Of a stretch of 64,000 nucleotides of DNA, positions 33,508-45,077 are shown one piece after another. The notes below the pieces were generated by a model, which was not told where the DNA came from, made no database searches, and worked only from the letters and a program-made list of their open reading frames with translations. Within the stretch, counting starts at the first letter, position 1, and every line of letters starts with the position of its first letter. The translations under genes and the position numbers were made by a program. The stretch is from Helianthus annuus (lineage: Eukaryota > Streptophyta > Magnoliopsida > Asterales > Asteraceae): the NCBI RefSeq assembly GCF_002127325.2, contig NC_035448.2, positions 90,100,546 to 90,164,545 of the forward strand. Direction: 5' to 3'.

Positions 33508-33683
33508 ATGATTTGTAATAGTTGTCTTTTTATGGTTGTTTTTGTTTTTGGTTGTGGTCTTGTTTACTCTTTGGTGGCATGTCACCGAGAGAACTAGGGG
33601 GTATTTCAGCCTTCCTACTTGTTTTTATTGATATGATATAAAATCACCGGGGTAACCCTTTACCCAAAAAAAAAAAAAAAAAA
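33508..33683 (+). other. LINE L3 3' UTR and poly(A)
   Basis: T-rich 3' UTR ending in the signature AAAATCACCGGGGTAACC then CTTTACCC and about 18 A, followed by the right target duplication (33681-33699). Confidence 0.85.
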
Positions 33684-35747
33684 TCGGGCTCCTAATTCGG
33701 GAGATAGGATAGAATGAGGTTCTATAAATTACATGAGTAATTGAACACATATGGTATGATTTAATAGGCCCTACATTCTGATTAGAAAGCCTACCTAAGT
33801 GCTTTTGACCCGTTTCGACACATTATGGTAACATAAGCTACTATAAGGCATCGTTAGCGTAAAACTATGTCCGGATGGTTAACTATGTGCTATGTCAAGT
33901 CTTACATGCCCAATAATCCCTAAACTTGTTACTAAATCAGATTACATGTCAAAAATATGTTCACATAATCAAAATACGGATTTTAGCTTCAAAAGGGCAT
34001 TTTGGTCATTTCCTATGGGCATACAAGCTAACTAGCATACGACTAACCATTCCTATGTGATCATAAGGTTATAACCTCAGTGGTTATTCCCTATGAAACT
34101 ATGATCACTAAGTGTGCTTGGTCGGATCCTAAAGATCGACCAACCGGGTCGGGTTCGGAAGTATAAGCGGTTGTTTAGACCGCTTACCTTACGACCCTAA
34201 ACAAGCACAAACTAATAGTGTCGAGTTAGACATGTCAAAACATGTCCAACCTACTGATTTGGTATCAAAACAAAGTGTTTTGATACCCTAAAGTAGTTCC
34301 GAGGCAAAATGCGTGCTAAAACGCATTTTGACCGAAACTTTGACTCGACACTACAACTAGCTAACGTGGTAATCAGCGGTTATAATCACGAAGGATTATA
34401 ACTATCGTGATTACAATCACGTGTCAAAGTTCAATTGAACTTTGACTTGACCAATTAACGGTCAAAACCGAAAGTCAAACACTTGTTTGACTATTTAAAC
34501 TAGTAAGCAATAAAAGAATGAAAGAATGCTTACTAAGGGTCCTTGCTATCTTTTCAACAAAGAAGACAAAGTCCCAATTAGCTTAGGAGAGCTCCAAAGC
34601 AGATTGAAGAGAAGAGAAATGAGAATGAGCAAGGAAATGAGGAGGTGAAGGTGGGTATTTATACTTGTAGATGATGAACAAGATCATTACAAGTGTTTTA
34701 ATTAGCCATTAAGCAATGAAATCTAGCCATACAAGTGTTAGGAACAGCTGGATTTACTTGGAGAGTCGTTTACTTGGAGCCCAAAACAAGAGAATTGCAT
34801 GAAAGTCCCTGAATTATCAAACTGCAGCTGAAATTCAAGTTTCTGTTACTGGGCATGCTTTACGGACCGTAAGGTCCAGTGCATACGGCCCGTAAGGACC
34901 TGCAGACCAGCAAGTTTCACCTTTTGACAGCTTTGGCCCCTGCACTTGTTTGAGTCCATTTCAGGCACTTTTGACACCCGTTAAGCCATTTTCAAGGCTC
35001 CACCAGGTCAATAAAGTTTAGGGGACTCAAAATATGCTTGGAAAACTCACGGATGTCGGTTCGTTTGGTCGTACGGTTGCGTTGTTCGGTTATTTACGAC
35101 GAAACTCAAACGGACGCGAAAACGAACCAAATTAAGCGACGGATGGAATTTTTGCATGGCGATCACTAAAATAAAAATATTTTAGTGTGTACAAAAATTT
35201 TGGATGTCCAGATGTGTCCAGAATGTAAGATATGCGCGAAAATGCAAACTTACGCCGTTTTTGACACTTTTAGTCCCTGTAAGATCATATAAGCATGTTT
35301 TCGCACACCGAACCTATCAAAGCTTATTTCTAAGCCATGTTTAGGTTATTTATGGTATGTTTAACTTATGATCAAGTTCCGGACTGTACGTTGCCCTACG
35401 AAAAGGCATACTTTTGCAAGTTGACGCAAATAGTCCCTGAGAGCGAATAAACTTGTTTTTGCCATACCAAAGCCTTTAAAACTTATTTCTAAGTTATGTA
35501 AAGGTCATTTAAGGTATGTTAAGTTTATGATGATGTTCCGGACTGTTTGTCGCGTTAAACTGACTGCGTTTATGCATCAGTTCACGTATAACTTTCCAGA
35601 AAGCGATATAGAGTTCAAAATCGATCAAAAATCAACATGGGCACAAAACCAAACATAAATGACAAACATTGGGATGAAAACACACTGTTTTATTAATATT
35701 GTATTGTTCAGAGTCTGCAACATGATATTACAAGCACAGATGTCACA
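33681..35747 (-). repeat. Solo LTR B2, last part
   Basis: LTR sequence after L3 up to GATGTCACA. It contains a presumed TATA box (TATAAATA in element sense, 34656-34663), a palindromic stretch ACGGACCGTAAGG / TACGGCCCGTAAGG at 34860-34905, and two copies of a diverged approx. 160-bp module (35230-35400 and 35400-35570) with TTTCTAAG..ATGT..GG and GTTCCGGACTGT. No ORF is supported. Confidence 0.82.
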
Positions 35748-37824
35748 AGTATATGATATGAAAACGAGAAAGCATGAAAGTAACAAGTAGGCACATGAGT
35801 TTCACCCCAAAACAGTTTGGAAAACGGTAAAAGAGGGGTTCAATTTACTCACCTGAGATTGCTTTGAAGTTCTTGTATAATAACCAAACAATGCTAGAGA
35901 TCACGGAATATCAAACGGCACCTAATAGGTAGCTATGTTAATATACTGGACCTAAATCGGAAGGATCGGATAGTATGCGGGTTCGTAAACCAAACGAGTA
36001 TGGAGACTCGTGTAATATGGTTTAACAAAGCCTACATACTAAAATGAAACCTAACCTAGGTGCTTATGGCCCATTACGACCCGTTTAGGTAGCTTATGCT
36101 ACCTTAACGCGTCGTTCGTGTAGAACGCGTTTGGAACGCCTAACATCGTGACCACAAGGTATAACCTCGGAAGGTTACAGCTATGGTCACCTAATGTGTT
36201 TGGTCGGATCCTAATGATCGACCAAATGGGTTGGGTTCGAAAGTATAAGCGATGGTTTAGATCGCTTACCTCACGACCCTATATAAGCACTATACTAAAA
36301 GTGACGAGCTAAGCATGTTAGGACATGCTTAACTAAGTTTAGAAAACAGGTTTGGCATCAAAACAAACGACTTTGATGCTTACGAGTAGTTTGGTTACAA
36401 AATACGCAAGAATGCGCATTTTGGCCGAAACTACGACTCGTCACTGAGCCTAGATAATGTGGTAATCAGTAGGTATAGTCACTACGGACTATAACCATCG
36501 TGATCACGCTCACGTTATGAAGTTCCAATGAACTTCGTGTTGACCATAGGCTGGTCAACGCAGAAAGTCAAACAAAACGCTGACTTTCGGACTTGAAAAG
36601 CGAATAAAAGAACGAAAGAACACTTACGAAGGGTCCTCGAAAGCTAATCTCGATCCAGGAGCTCAGGTATGAGAGCAAAAGCCTCAACTTAGAGCTTTAG
36701 ATCAGATTTTTGTGGGTTTTAACCAAAAAGGGGGGGGGGGGGTATTTATAGGAAAAGTAAAGCCGTTAGGATCGTTTCTTGAATATCGTGCCATGATCCA
36801 AGCCGTACACTTGTCGCAAAGTTATGGTGCCTTATTTTGCCCCCACCATAGGAATCCGACAGTGGCGTTGCCCTTTGGGTGATCGAAAGGCCAATGCAAG
36901 TGGATCAAACATTGAATCTGGTCTGCATGTCTGATGCGGCCCACTTCAGGATTCACACAAGGCTCAGGCTGGTCGCCTGGCCCTGTCTGATCCGCACAAA
37001 CTTTCAGCAATTACAGTTTTAGTCCCTGTTACGATTTAAGCCATTTCCGACACTTCTAAGGCCCATAAAGCCAACTTTAAGGCCCTAAAATGATGTCTAA
37101 ACATTGTGGACATGAAACATGCTCAAAAATATTCCGGATGTCAGTTCGTTTGGTCGTACGAACGCGATGTTCGCTTAATTACGACGGAATGCGCATAAGT
37201 GCGGAAAACGGTCCAAATGACACGACGAATGGATTTTTCTCATGCCAAACACTAAGGCATAATATAAGGATGCTTACATAAATTTTTGGATGTCCAGATG
37301 TATTCAGAACGTAAGTTATGCGCGAAAGTGCAAACTTGTGCACTTTTTGACACTTTTAGTCCCTGAATGATCCAAAAGTTTATTTTATCACACCGAACAC
37401 CTCAAAGCCTATTTCTAAGCTATGGAGAGGATATTTATGGCATGTTTAACTTATGGGCATGTCCCGGATTGTCTGTTTTAGTACGAATCGGCATACTTTC
37501 GCAGTTTGTCAAGTTTCGTCCCTGTAAGCGAATTAACTTGTTTTTGCCATACCAAAGCCTTCAAAACTTATTTCTAAGTTATGTAAAGGTTATTTAAGGT
37601 ATGTTAAGTATATGTTGATGTTCCGGAGTATTTTTCGTATTTAAACTGAGTACGTTTACGCACCAGTTTGCGTATAATTCTCTAAAAAGCGATATAAAGT
37701 TTGAAATTGAACAAGAATTGATATGTGCAAAAGATACACATATTTATACAAGATCCCAAGTATGAAATACAATATTTCATCAGCTTGGTATTTATTTGAT
37801 GGTCGTGGTGACACAGGTGTCACA
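35748..37824 (-). repeat. 5' LTR of element B (B1), second part
   Basis: Continuation of B1 after solo LTR B2, ending GGTGTCACA at 37824. It matches B3 in inverted orientation over its whole length. It includes a G run followed by TATTTATAGG (36731-36752), which is CCTATAAATA plus a C run in element sense. The next bases, TTCCT (37825-37829), should be repeated beyond B's 3' LTR, outside the window. Confidence 0.85.
36743..36752 (-). promoter_or_regulatory. Presumed TATA box of LTR B1
   Basis: CCTATAAATA in element sense, followed by a run of C. The same arrangement occurs in B3 at 43750-43769. A strong TATA match in a conserved place. Confidence 0.55.
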
Positions 37825-37899
37825 TTCCTTTCTCCTGGAAATGATTCAACACGTCATCAATAAGCATAGTCGATTCATGTGATCCATACAGCTGCTAGT

Positions 37900-38330
37900 G
37901 TGATGATTAGCCCAAAGGTCTTGGAATACAACATCGTAATGGCCACACTGCGTTTGATATGCTGTTGTAAGAACATTCTCCCCTTAGACTTCTATCTAAC
38001 AGTAGCTCGTTCTTTAATCAATCCTCAAATGGGAGCTTGACCCTCGCTACTGGTCGACAGGCTGGCAATACATGGTCGAGGTAAACGGTTCTTGACTGTC
38101 ACCTTGATGAATTTTTGATAATCCGTACACATATCCAATGATACAATTTATCTTTCCGGATATAACTGAGGCTCCCGGAGGCGAAAACTAGGTCCGACAA
38201 AACTCCTGTCCAACAGTCCCCGCAGTTGATTTGACAATTTTCGCACCCTCCTGGTGCAAGACGGTAGGAAGTACGAAGAATCAGGGCTGCCTCTAGCGTG
38301 GGATCAAACTGAGAGTCTGTCTAATAGTTA
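37900..38330 (-). pseudogene. Element C reverse transcriptase remnant
   Basis: In pieces on the minus strand one can read counterparts of YRLAP, of the region before RT, and KFIKVTVKNRLP (matching [12 protein letters not shown] in A2). Badly decayed, with several frame changes. Confidence 0.6.
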
Positions 38331-38729
38331 TGGAAGTAAACTTGATAGTTCCTCGAGTAGCACACCGAAGGAATCACGATCAATTGGTCGATCCTCGATC
38401 CTCTTCTCCTTAGCCCTAACATCAGTAATGAATGCTAACATAGCGGGGTAATCCCTCCATAGACACCTCTGGACCTTCATAGCTGAAATGATGCAAACCC
38501 TTATTCCCTTCTGACACCTTAGGCCAGGTGACGATTCTTCACTAGGAAGAGAGATACACAAAGTTTTCTTCTCACAGGGTATATCAGTGCGATATCTAGA
38601 TAACCAATCCACACTAACTACTGCATCGTACCTACCAAGGATAGCAGAAGGAAGTTGATGTTGTACACTTGTCCCACAAGGTCGAGCTTGCATCTCGACA
38701 AACATACGAGGCTTCAATTGACTTGCCAT
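38328..38729 (-). pseudogene. Element C protease-RT linker remnant
   Basis: 133 open codons. AILGRYDAVVSVDWLSRYRTDIPCEKK corresponds to the protease end ([26 protein letters not shown] in A2), and VRAKEKRIEDRPIDRDSF to [17 protein letters not shown]. It is closer to A2 than to E, which places C in the A group. The catalytic DSG is not visible. Confidence 0.75.
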
Positions 38730-38779
38730 CAGCCAATTTCCACAACAGGTTCGGTTTCAAGATGCATCATGGTTAAACA

Positions 38780-39430
38780 GAACAGAGATGAAGCGATTAA
38801 CTACTCATACTAGCTACCATGTTGCTATAATGCCTGGCGTCGCCTACGCCAATCCGAAATGTTCTACCACAAGTACCGCTTCCAGTGTTGTCGTTTTTGT
38901 TACAAGGATTTCCAGTACTGTCATCATCCCCTTAGTTGTGTGTCGTCTTGAATTATCAACGACCAACCCATGCCGTAGGCACCCTCATTTCCATACTGTA
39001 GGCTACGATTATAAGTACCTTGATGTTGCCATGACTGTTGCCTCTCATGTCGTTGCTTGAAACGGAGACAGGGTCCATCTTGTCATATTTCCGTGCCACG
39101 CCCTAAGGCGCTACTCATTGTGCTGGCAGTTACACATTCCACACCATGGTCAGTTGTCAACCCTTATGTCCCGATTAATCCTTAGGAGCTGACTCCCATA
39201 AATCGCTGACTAGGGTTAAGGATTCAGTTGAAGTTAGCCTGCCGGTGTCCGTTGTCGGTAATCAGGGTCGTTCTAATACTAAGGTTGGTACGGCACTACG
39301 CTCACCCTCTTGTCCATCGTTCTTGCAAGTTGACTGAGTATTACACGATATGTTTCCAGAGCGTTGCAGAAGTGATCGCACTTTAGGGTCTAAGACGTCA
39401 ATACGTTAAGTTCCAGTAAACGAAGAAAGG
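38780..39430 (-). pseudogene. Element C gag remnant
   Basis: Minus-strand pieces resemble the Asn/Gly-rich gag linker and a knuckle region (CGMCNCQHNE near 39130). Too decayed to give a frame. Confidence 0.45.
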
Positions 39431-40170
39431 TGAGAAAGGTATAAACCAATCATCCGACGCTGCGACATCCAACACAGAGACGTTTGTAGAAGTACCTAAC
39501 ATTCTACACGTTTCGCTAGGTGTTCAGATGGGCGTTCAGGTAACACTCGATAGCATCGAGATTCATAAGGGTTCAGAGTGGAGTGAAAAGATCACGTTCA
39601 AGTAAGAGACAATCACTGCTATGACTCTTATAGACTGTTGTGTTTCACATTGATCAAATAACAGAACGGAACCCCTTTTTCACTTGTTAAGCCTCACTGG
39701 GACTCGCATGCACCCCACATTATTATTATGTGTGCACCCACAATAATATTGTGATTTGCATGCTCATCTTAGTTCCTCCTAACTCATGTCAAATGGTTCT
39801 TCAAACTCAAATGTCAAATAGAGGTTGTCAAGGTAATAAAATCACAGGAATCCAAAGACTATGGCATACTAACCATGCACCATGATATTGTCCGCTTTGG
39901 CAGCCAACACACTCCCGGCGTCTGTCCCTCACGGTTTTCAAAATGAGTCATAATGTAAGCAAGTAACTCGTGCAATCATGCTATAGTGACGAGTGTGTGT
40001 TCGTATATTGTGTGATAAGTAATTGTGTACTAATCATGTAATGTATGCAACAAGTGAGAAAGACGAACCTTGCAATTTGGAGTTGAGTGTCATGGTCGAT
40101 TTCGATTCTATTCGGTTATAGTCTGGTTTTATAAAAATGTTTTAAAACCAAGTTCACTATAACCGGTGGT

Positions 40171-40181
40171 TCTGATACCAA
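40171..40181 (-). promoter_or_regulatory. Primer-binding site of element C, one mismatch
   Basis: TGGTATCAGAA in element sense, against TGGTATCAGAGC expected. It is 3 nt from the LTR edge at 40185, consistent with an old element. Confidence 0.7.
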
Positions 40182-40184
40182 ACT

Positions 40185-42676
40185 GTCACACCCCCAAAAT
40201 ACCACCTAGGGAGTGTCCCGGATAGGCGTGTGACGAACCGACAATGAGCCACTAATTACATTGAACTCACAAGTTTCAAAATAAAACTCTCTATTTAATT
40301 ATAAAATTCCAACATGAGTTTATACGAAAACCAATGTGTTCAGTGGCAGCGTTATCAAAACCATAAATTAAATATTCTCAAAACAATTGCATGCAAGCCA
40401 ATATTCCAATAAGTGTATCCAATCAGCACGACCCATGACCACTCAAACCGCTCCAAACAGCAAGTTCCACATCCAAGAAATCTAACGACATGCGAGCATG
40501 CAACAAGTGTATCAGACAAAGCTGGCGAATTTACAGTTTATGAAAACGTTTGTTACCATGTGTTTAAAACAGTTCATTAACGTAAGCAAGTAATATTGGT
40601 AATATCTCGATACTGAACAAGACGGCTCCTGATGTATGTTTTGCCCTTTCCCCAGTGCTCCTATCAAAACACTGGGCCCGACTGGGTAATTAGTTCACAA
40701 CCGTCCTCCCCGGTACGGCGTGAGGGTGCCAAACCTAAGTAGCGCTACCAACTAATACCCGTTACCTCCCCGGTAACAATGAATGAGACTTAAAAGAATG
40801 ATGAGATGAGAATATTAACCAATATAAACCAGTTTTTACCCAAAAGACTTATCCCTCCCCGGGATACCCACTGACTGTCCCAACCACCGGGACGCATGCT
40901 CAAAAGTAGTGAACTCACCTTGGGTTTGCTCGGTATGGTTAATTACTTGTTTATAGTTGGACACCCGAATCCTAGTATGGTTTTAACGCCAGTTAGTTAC
41001 AAGTACACATAATTCACATATTCTTATTATGCAAGTAATGAACAAGCATGGCACATATTATCACTCGCGTTACAAACAATGTTTGAGCCATAAATATACT
41101 CACGTCCCATGATCATATCTCCCCATAGCGTACATCGAACAGTTCAGTTTACTTTCAACTAGCATATAGGTTCACATAATACATCATAAACATTCGGATC
41201 ACAAGTGATTCCGTATCACAAGCATTACCTATTAAACAACACTTGACAACTCCTTGCACTATTTGAATTAAGGTGCAGCCCACTTAGTTTCAAGCCCAAC
41301 TAAGTGTTGTTACCCACTATACGGTCCAACACACATCAGAGAAAGGTGCGGCCCAACACAAATGACCCGCTGGTCAAGCATGTCGTCCAAACAAAATACA
41401 CGGCCCAAACAGTTGGTCTTAAGTGGATTTGTTATTTTATTTTGTAGACTTGCATAGCCCGGTTACCCTCTAAGCCCACTTACCTTTTTGTCTTAGCCAT
41501 ATAACTTATTAGCCCAATAGCTTGTAGGTTAGTAATTCATTAACATCCAGTAACTAAAATCCTATGCCAAAACATCTACACACTTCCCATGCTTATGATA
41601 ATGTACTCACCTTTATGAAATCGTTATTTCAACTAACAAGCAGGTCCTCATATCAATTTCTATTTTCCTTTATCATACATGCTCAATTCAAAACAATCGA
41701 TATAACTACTTTGTGATTGTGACATAGTTCATCATTTAACAAAGGTTATCCCCATTCAAAACACCCCCTTTAATATCTGAATCCTATATACATATATATT
41801 CCGGCCCCACTGTTAATTATATAACCCGCCCCCTTTATGGCTCAAATGAAACAGTGCGGTCCAATGTAATTAATTTAATGTGTGTGTGTGGCCCGCCATT
41901 TTTACCCAGCCCCAACCTAGCATGTGATTAAAATTACCCTACGTATACCACTTAGAAGCCTACCATCAATCCCTCAACAATGTATGGTCCAATGGTGTTT
42001 AAGATTGATAATAATGTTGTTGGCTTAATGGGTTCTTTGGTCCAATAGAATGAATTCTATTAAAATTCTTGCAGCCATTTAACATGTGAAGATTGTCATG
42101 ATAAGTTGCATGTGATGAATGAGATTATCTGCCATTTAACATGTGAAGATTGTCAAAACATCTATCATTAGTTCAAGATTATAGGAACCCTCATATCAAA
42201 CACATCATCATTCCAATCGGTTTTCATGCATCAATCATTTATCAATTTCTAATTTCCATTATAGCAGATATCATAATGCCAATATTCATTCATGTAACAA
42301 AATATTCATATGAGCAATATATATACATAAACAAGATATACATATGATCGAGATACACACATAGACAAGATTTACACATAGACGAGATATCAAGGGATAT
42401 AGGTTAAACCCGTATGTACCATACTAACCGTGTAAAAGAAGAAGAATAACGTGCCATCTAGAAAGAAAGGAGACTTCGGTAGTGTGAGGGCTGCCGTTGA
42501 GTTAAACTAGGTTTAGGGTTTGTGGGTTTAGAAATTATCAATATAATCCATGCATAATCACAACATAAATTAAAGGTGTAGGGCTCGAGTTGGGCTTCAT
42601 GTGCTACGGGCCGGGGGAAAGAACATTTGCAACGATTGGGGCTCAGGTGCTTCGATTAGATACAAGTGTGGATCGA
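40185..42676 (-). repeat. 5' LTR of element C, first part
   Basis: Starts TGTCACACCCCCAAAAT next to the primer site and resembles A-group LTRs. It is split at 42676 by LTR B3 and resumes at 49164. It has a 25-bp direct repeat (GCCATTTAACATGTGAAGAT..., near 42073 and 42131) and a short TG repeat near 41880. No ORF is supported. Confidence 0.75.
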
Positions 42677-43749
42677 TGTGACACCTGTGTCACTCCAACC
42701 ATCAAACAAATGCCAAACCAAGGAAATATTGTATTTCATACTTGGAATTTGTATAAATATGTGTATGCTTTGCACATATCAATTCTTGTTCAATTTCATA
42801 CTCTACAACGCTTTCTGGAGAATTATACGCAAACTGGTGCATAAACGTACTCAGTTTAATGCGACAAATACTCCGGGAGACCATCATACACTTAACATAC
42901 CTTAAATAACCTTTACATAACTTAGAAATAAGTTTTGAAGGCTTTGGTATGGCAAAAACAAGTTAATTCGCTTACAGGGACTAAACTTGACAAACTGCGA
43001 AAGTATGCCAATTTGAACTGTAACGAACATTCCGGAACATGTCCATAAGTTAAACATACCATATATATCCCTTACATAGCTTAGAAATAGGCTTTGAGGG
43101 GTTTGGTATGCTAAAACAAACTTTTGGATCATTCAGGGACTAAAAGTGTCAAAAAGTGCATAAGTTTGCACTTTCGCGCATAACTCACGTTCTGAATACA
43201 TCCGGACATCCAAAAATTTATGTAAGCATCCTTATATTATGCCTTAGTGTTTGGCATGAGAAAAATCCATTTGTCGCGTCATTTGGATCGTCTTTCACGC
43301 TTATGCGCATTCCGTCGTAATTAAGCGAACATCGCGATCGTACGGCCAAACGAACCGACATCCGGAATATTTTTGAGCATATTTCAAGTCCCCTACACTT
43401 TAACTTCATCTTAGAGCCTTGAAATGAGGTTAACGGGGCTTAAACGTGCCAAAAATGGGCCAAAATACGTGTTTCTGAAGTGCAGGGACCAAAATTGAAA
43501 ATTCTGGTCTGGGAACCTTAGGCGGGGCGCGTAAGGATTTGCCAAATCCTTAGGCGGGCCGCGTGAACATGTCTGACAGAAGATTTTGCATTTGATGCAG
43601 AATCTGGCCTTTCGTTCGATCAAGGGGCGATGCCTTTTCACCCAACGAAGAGCCAAGGGTCAAGTTCACTGAACTTATCCACTTGGACACATGTACGCAC
43701 GAGATCAAGGCACGATATTCGATAAAACGATCCTAACGGTTCCACTTTT

Positions 43750-43759
43750 CCTATAAATA
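43750..43759 (+). promoter_or_regulatory. Presumed TATA box of LTR B3
   Basis: CCTATAAATA followed by a run of about 10 C, the same as in B1. It would start transcription rightward, toward L4, which is inserted in antisense. Confidence 0.55.
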
Positions 43760-45077
43760 CCCCCCCCCCTTTAGTGTAAAATTCACAAAATCAGATCTTA
43801 GAGCTCTAAGTTGAAACCATTGTTTCATACCTGAGCTATTTGGTCTTGATTTGCACTCGGGGACCCTCCGTAAGTCTTCTTTCGCTCTTTTATTCGCTTT
43901 TCGAGTCCGAAAGTCAACGTTTTGTTGACTTTCTGTATTGACCAGCTTATGGTCGATGCGAAGTTCATGGAACTTCATAACGTGAGCGTGATCACGATGG
44001 TTATGGTCCATAGTGACCATACCTACTGATCACCACGTTATCTAGGCTCAGTGACGAGTCGTAGTTTCGGCCAAAATGCGCATTCTTGCGTATTTTGTAA
44101 CCAAACTACTCGTGGGCATCAAAGCCGTTTGTTTTGATGCCAAACCTGTTTCTAAACTTAGTTAAGCATGTTCTAACATGCTTAGCTCGTCACTTTTAGT
44201 TTAGTGCTTATATAGGGTCGTAAGGTAAGCGATTTAAACCATCGCTTATACTTTCGAACCCGACCCATTTGGTCGGTCATTAGGACCCGACCAAACACAT
44301 TAGGTGACCATAACTATAACCTTCCGAGGTTATACCGTGTGGTCGCAATGTTAGGCGTTCCGAACGCGTTCTACGCGAACGACGCGTTAGGGTAGCATAA
44401 GCTACCTAAACGGGTCGTAATGGACCGTAAGCACTTAGATTAGGTTTCATTTTAGTATGTAGGCTTTGCTAAGCCATATTACACGAGTCTCCATACTCGT
44501 TTGGTTTACGAACCCGCGTACAGTCCGATCCTTCCGATTTGGTCCGGTATATTAACATAAGCTACCTATTAGGTGCCGTTGATATTCCGTGATCTTTAGC
44601 ATTATCCGGTTATTATACAAGGAATCCAAAGCAATCTCAGGTGAGTACATAGTTCCCCTCTTTTGCTGTTTTCTGAACTGTTTTGGGGTGAAGCATGTGT
44701 ACCTATCTGTTATTTTCATGATTTCAAAGTATAATTGATTATACATGATAGTATTTATCTTTTGACAAACTAAATGACTATCTATGGTTTAAACACTGAT
44801 TTCTCAAAAAAATTACAAAAGTAATTGTTGGAATAGTACTTATTTTGTTCACCAGACCGATTGGTAGTATGATATAGCGCTATAGGATTAGACACCCCAT
44901 TCCTGTTGTCATGGAATGTCTGAAACCAATTCGTTTCTCCATCCAAATAGGGATTTCCTTTGTGGTATCCCTATAGTCTCAAAGGTGTAGTTTGATGCAC
45001 CAGGTCTGAATGAATTCTTAAATCGCACCTTTAAAGTATATTTTGATATACTCCCAAAAAGTATAGTTTGATATACT

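Larger units (their letters stand above)
11298..35747 (-). mobile_element. Solo LTR B2 with nested insertions
   Basis: A B-family LTR from TGTCACACCCCGG (11298) to GATGTCACA (35747), with a perfect 5-bp target duplication AGTAT at 11293-11297 and 35748-35752. There is no internal region or primer site, so it is a solo LTR left by LTR-LTR recombination. LTR pieces are 11298-11430, 17178-18691 and 33681-35747. The gaps are LINEs L2 and L3, and L3 contains gypsy element A2. Confidence 0.88.
37825..40184 (-). mobile_element. Decayed gypsy element C, internal region
   Basis: Minus-strand remnant of an old A-like element. From the right it has a primer site, leader (39430-40170), gag remains, protease remains and the start of RT, and is cut at 37825 by the LTR of B. 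The rest of pol must lie left of B's 3' LTR. Many frameshifts and stops make no ORF usable. Confidence 0.75.

Noticed and set aside
37825..42676. A host gene between the opposed B-family LTRs
   Set aside because: All readable parts match gag, protease or RT of a decayed gypsy element, or its LTR. No other coding sequence is visible.
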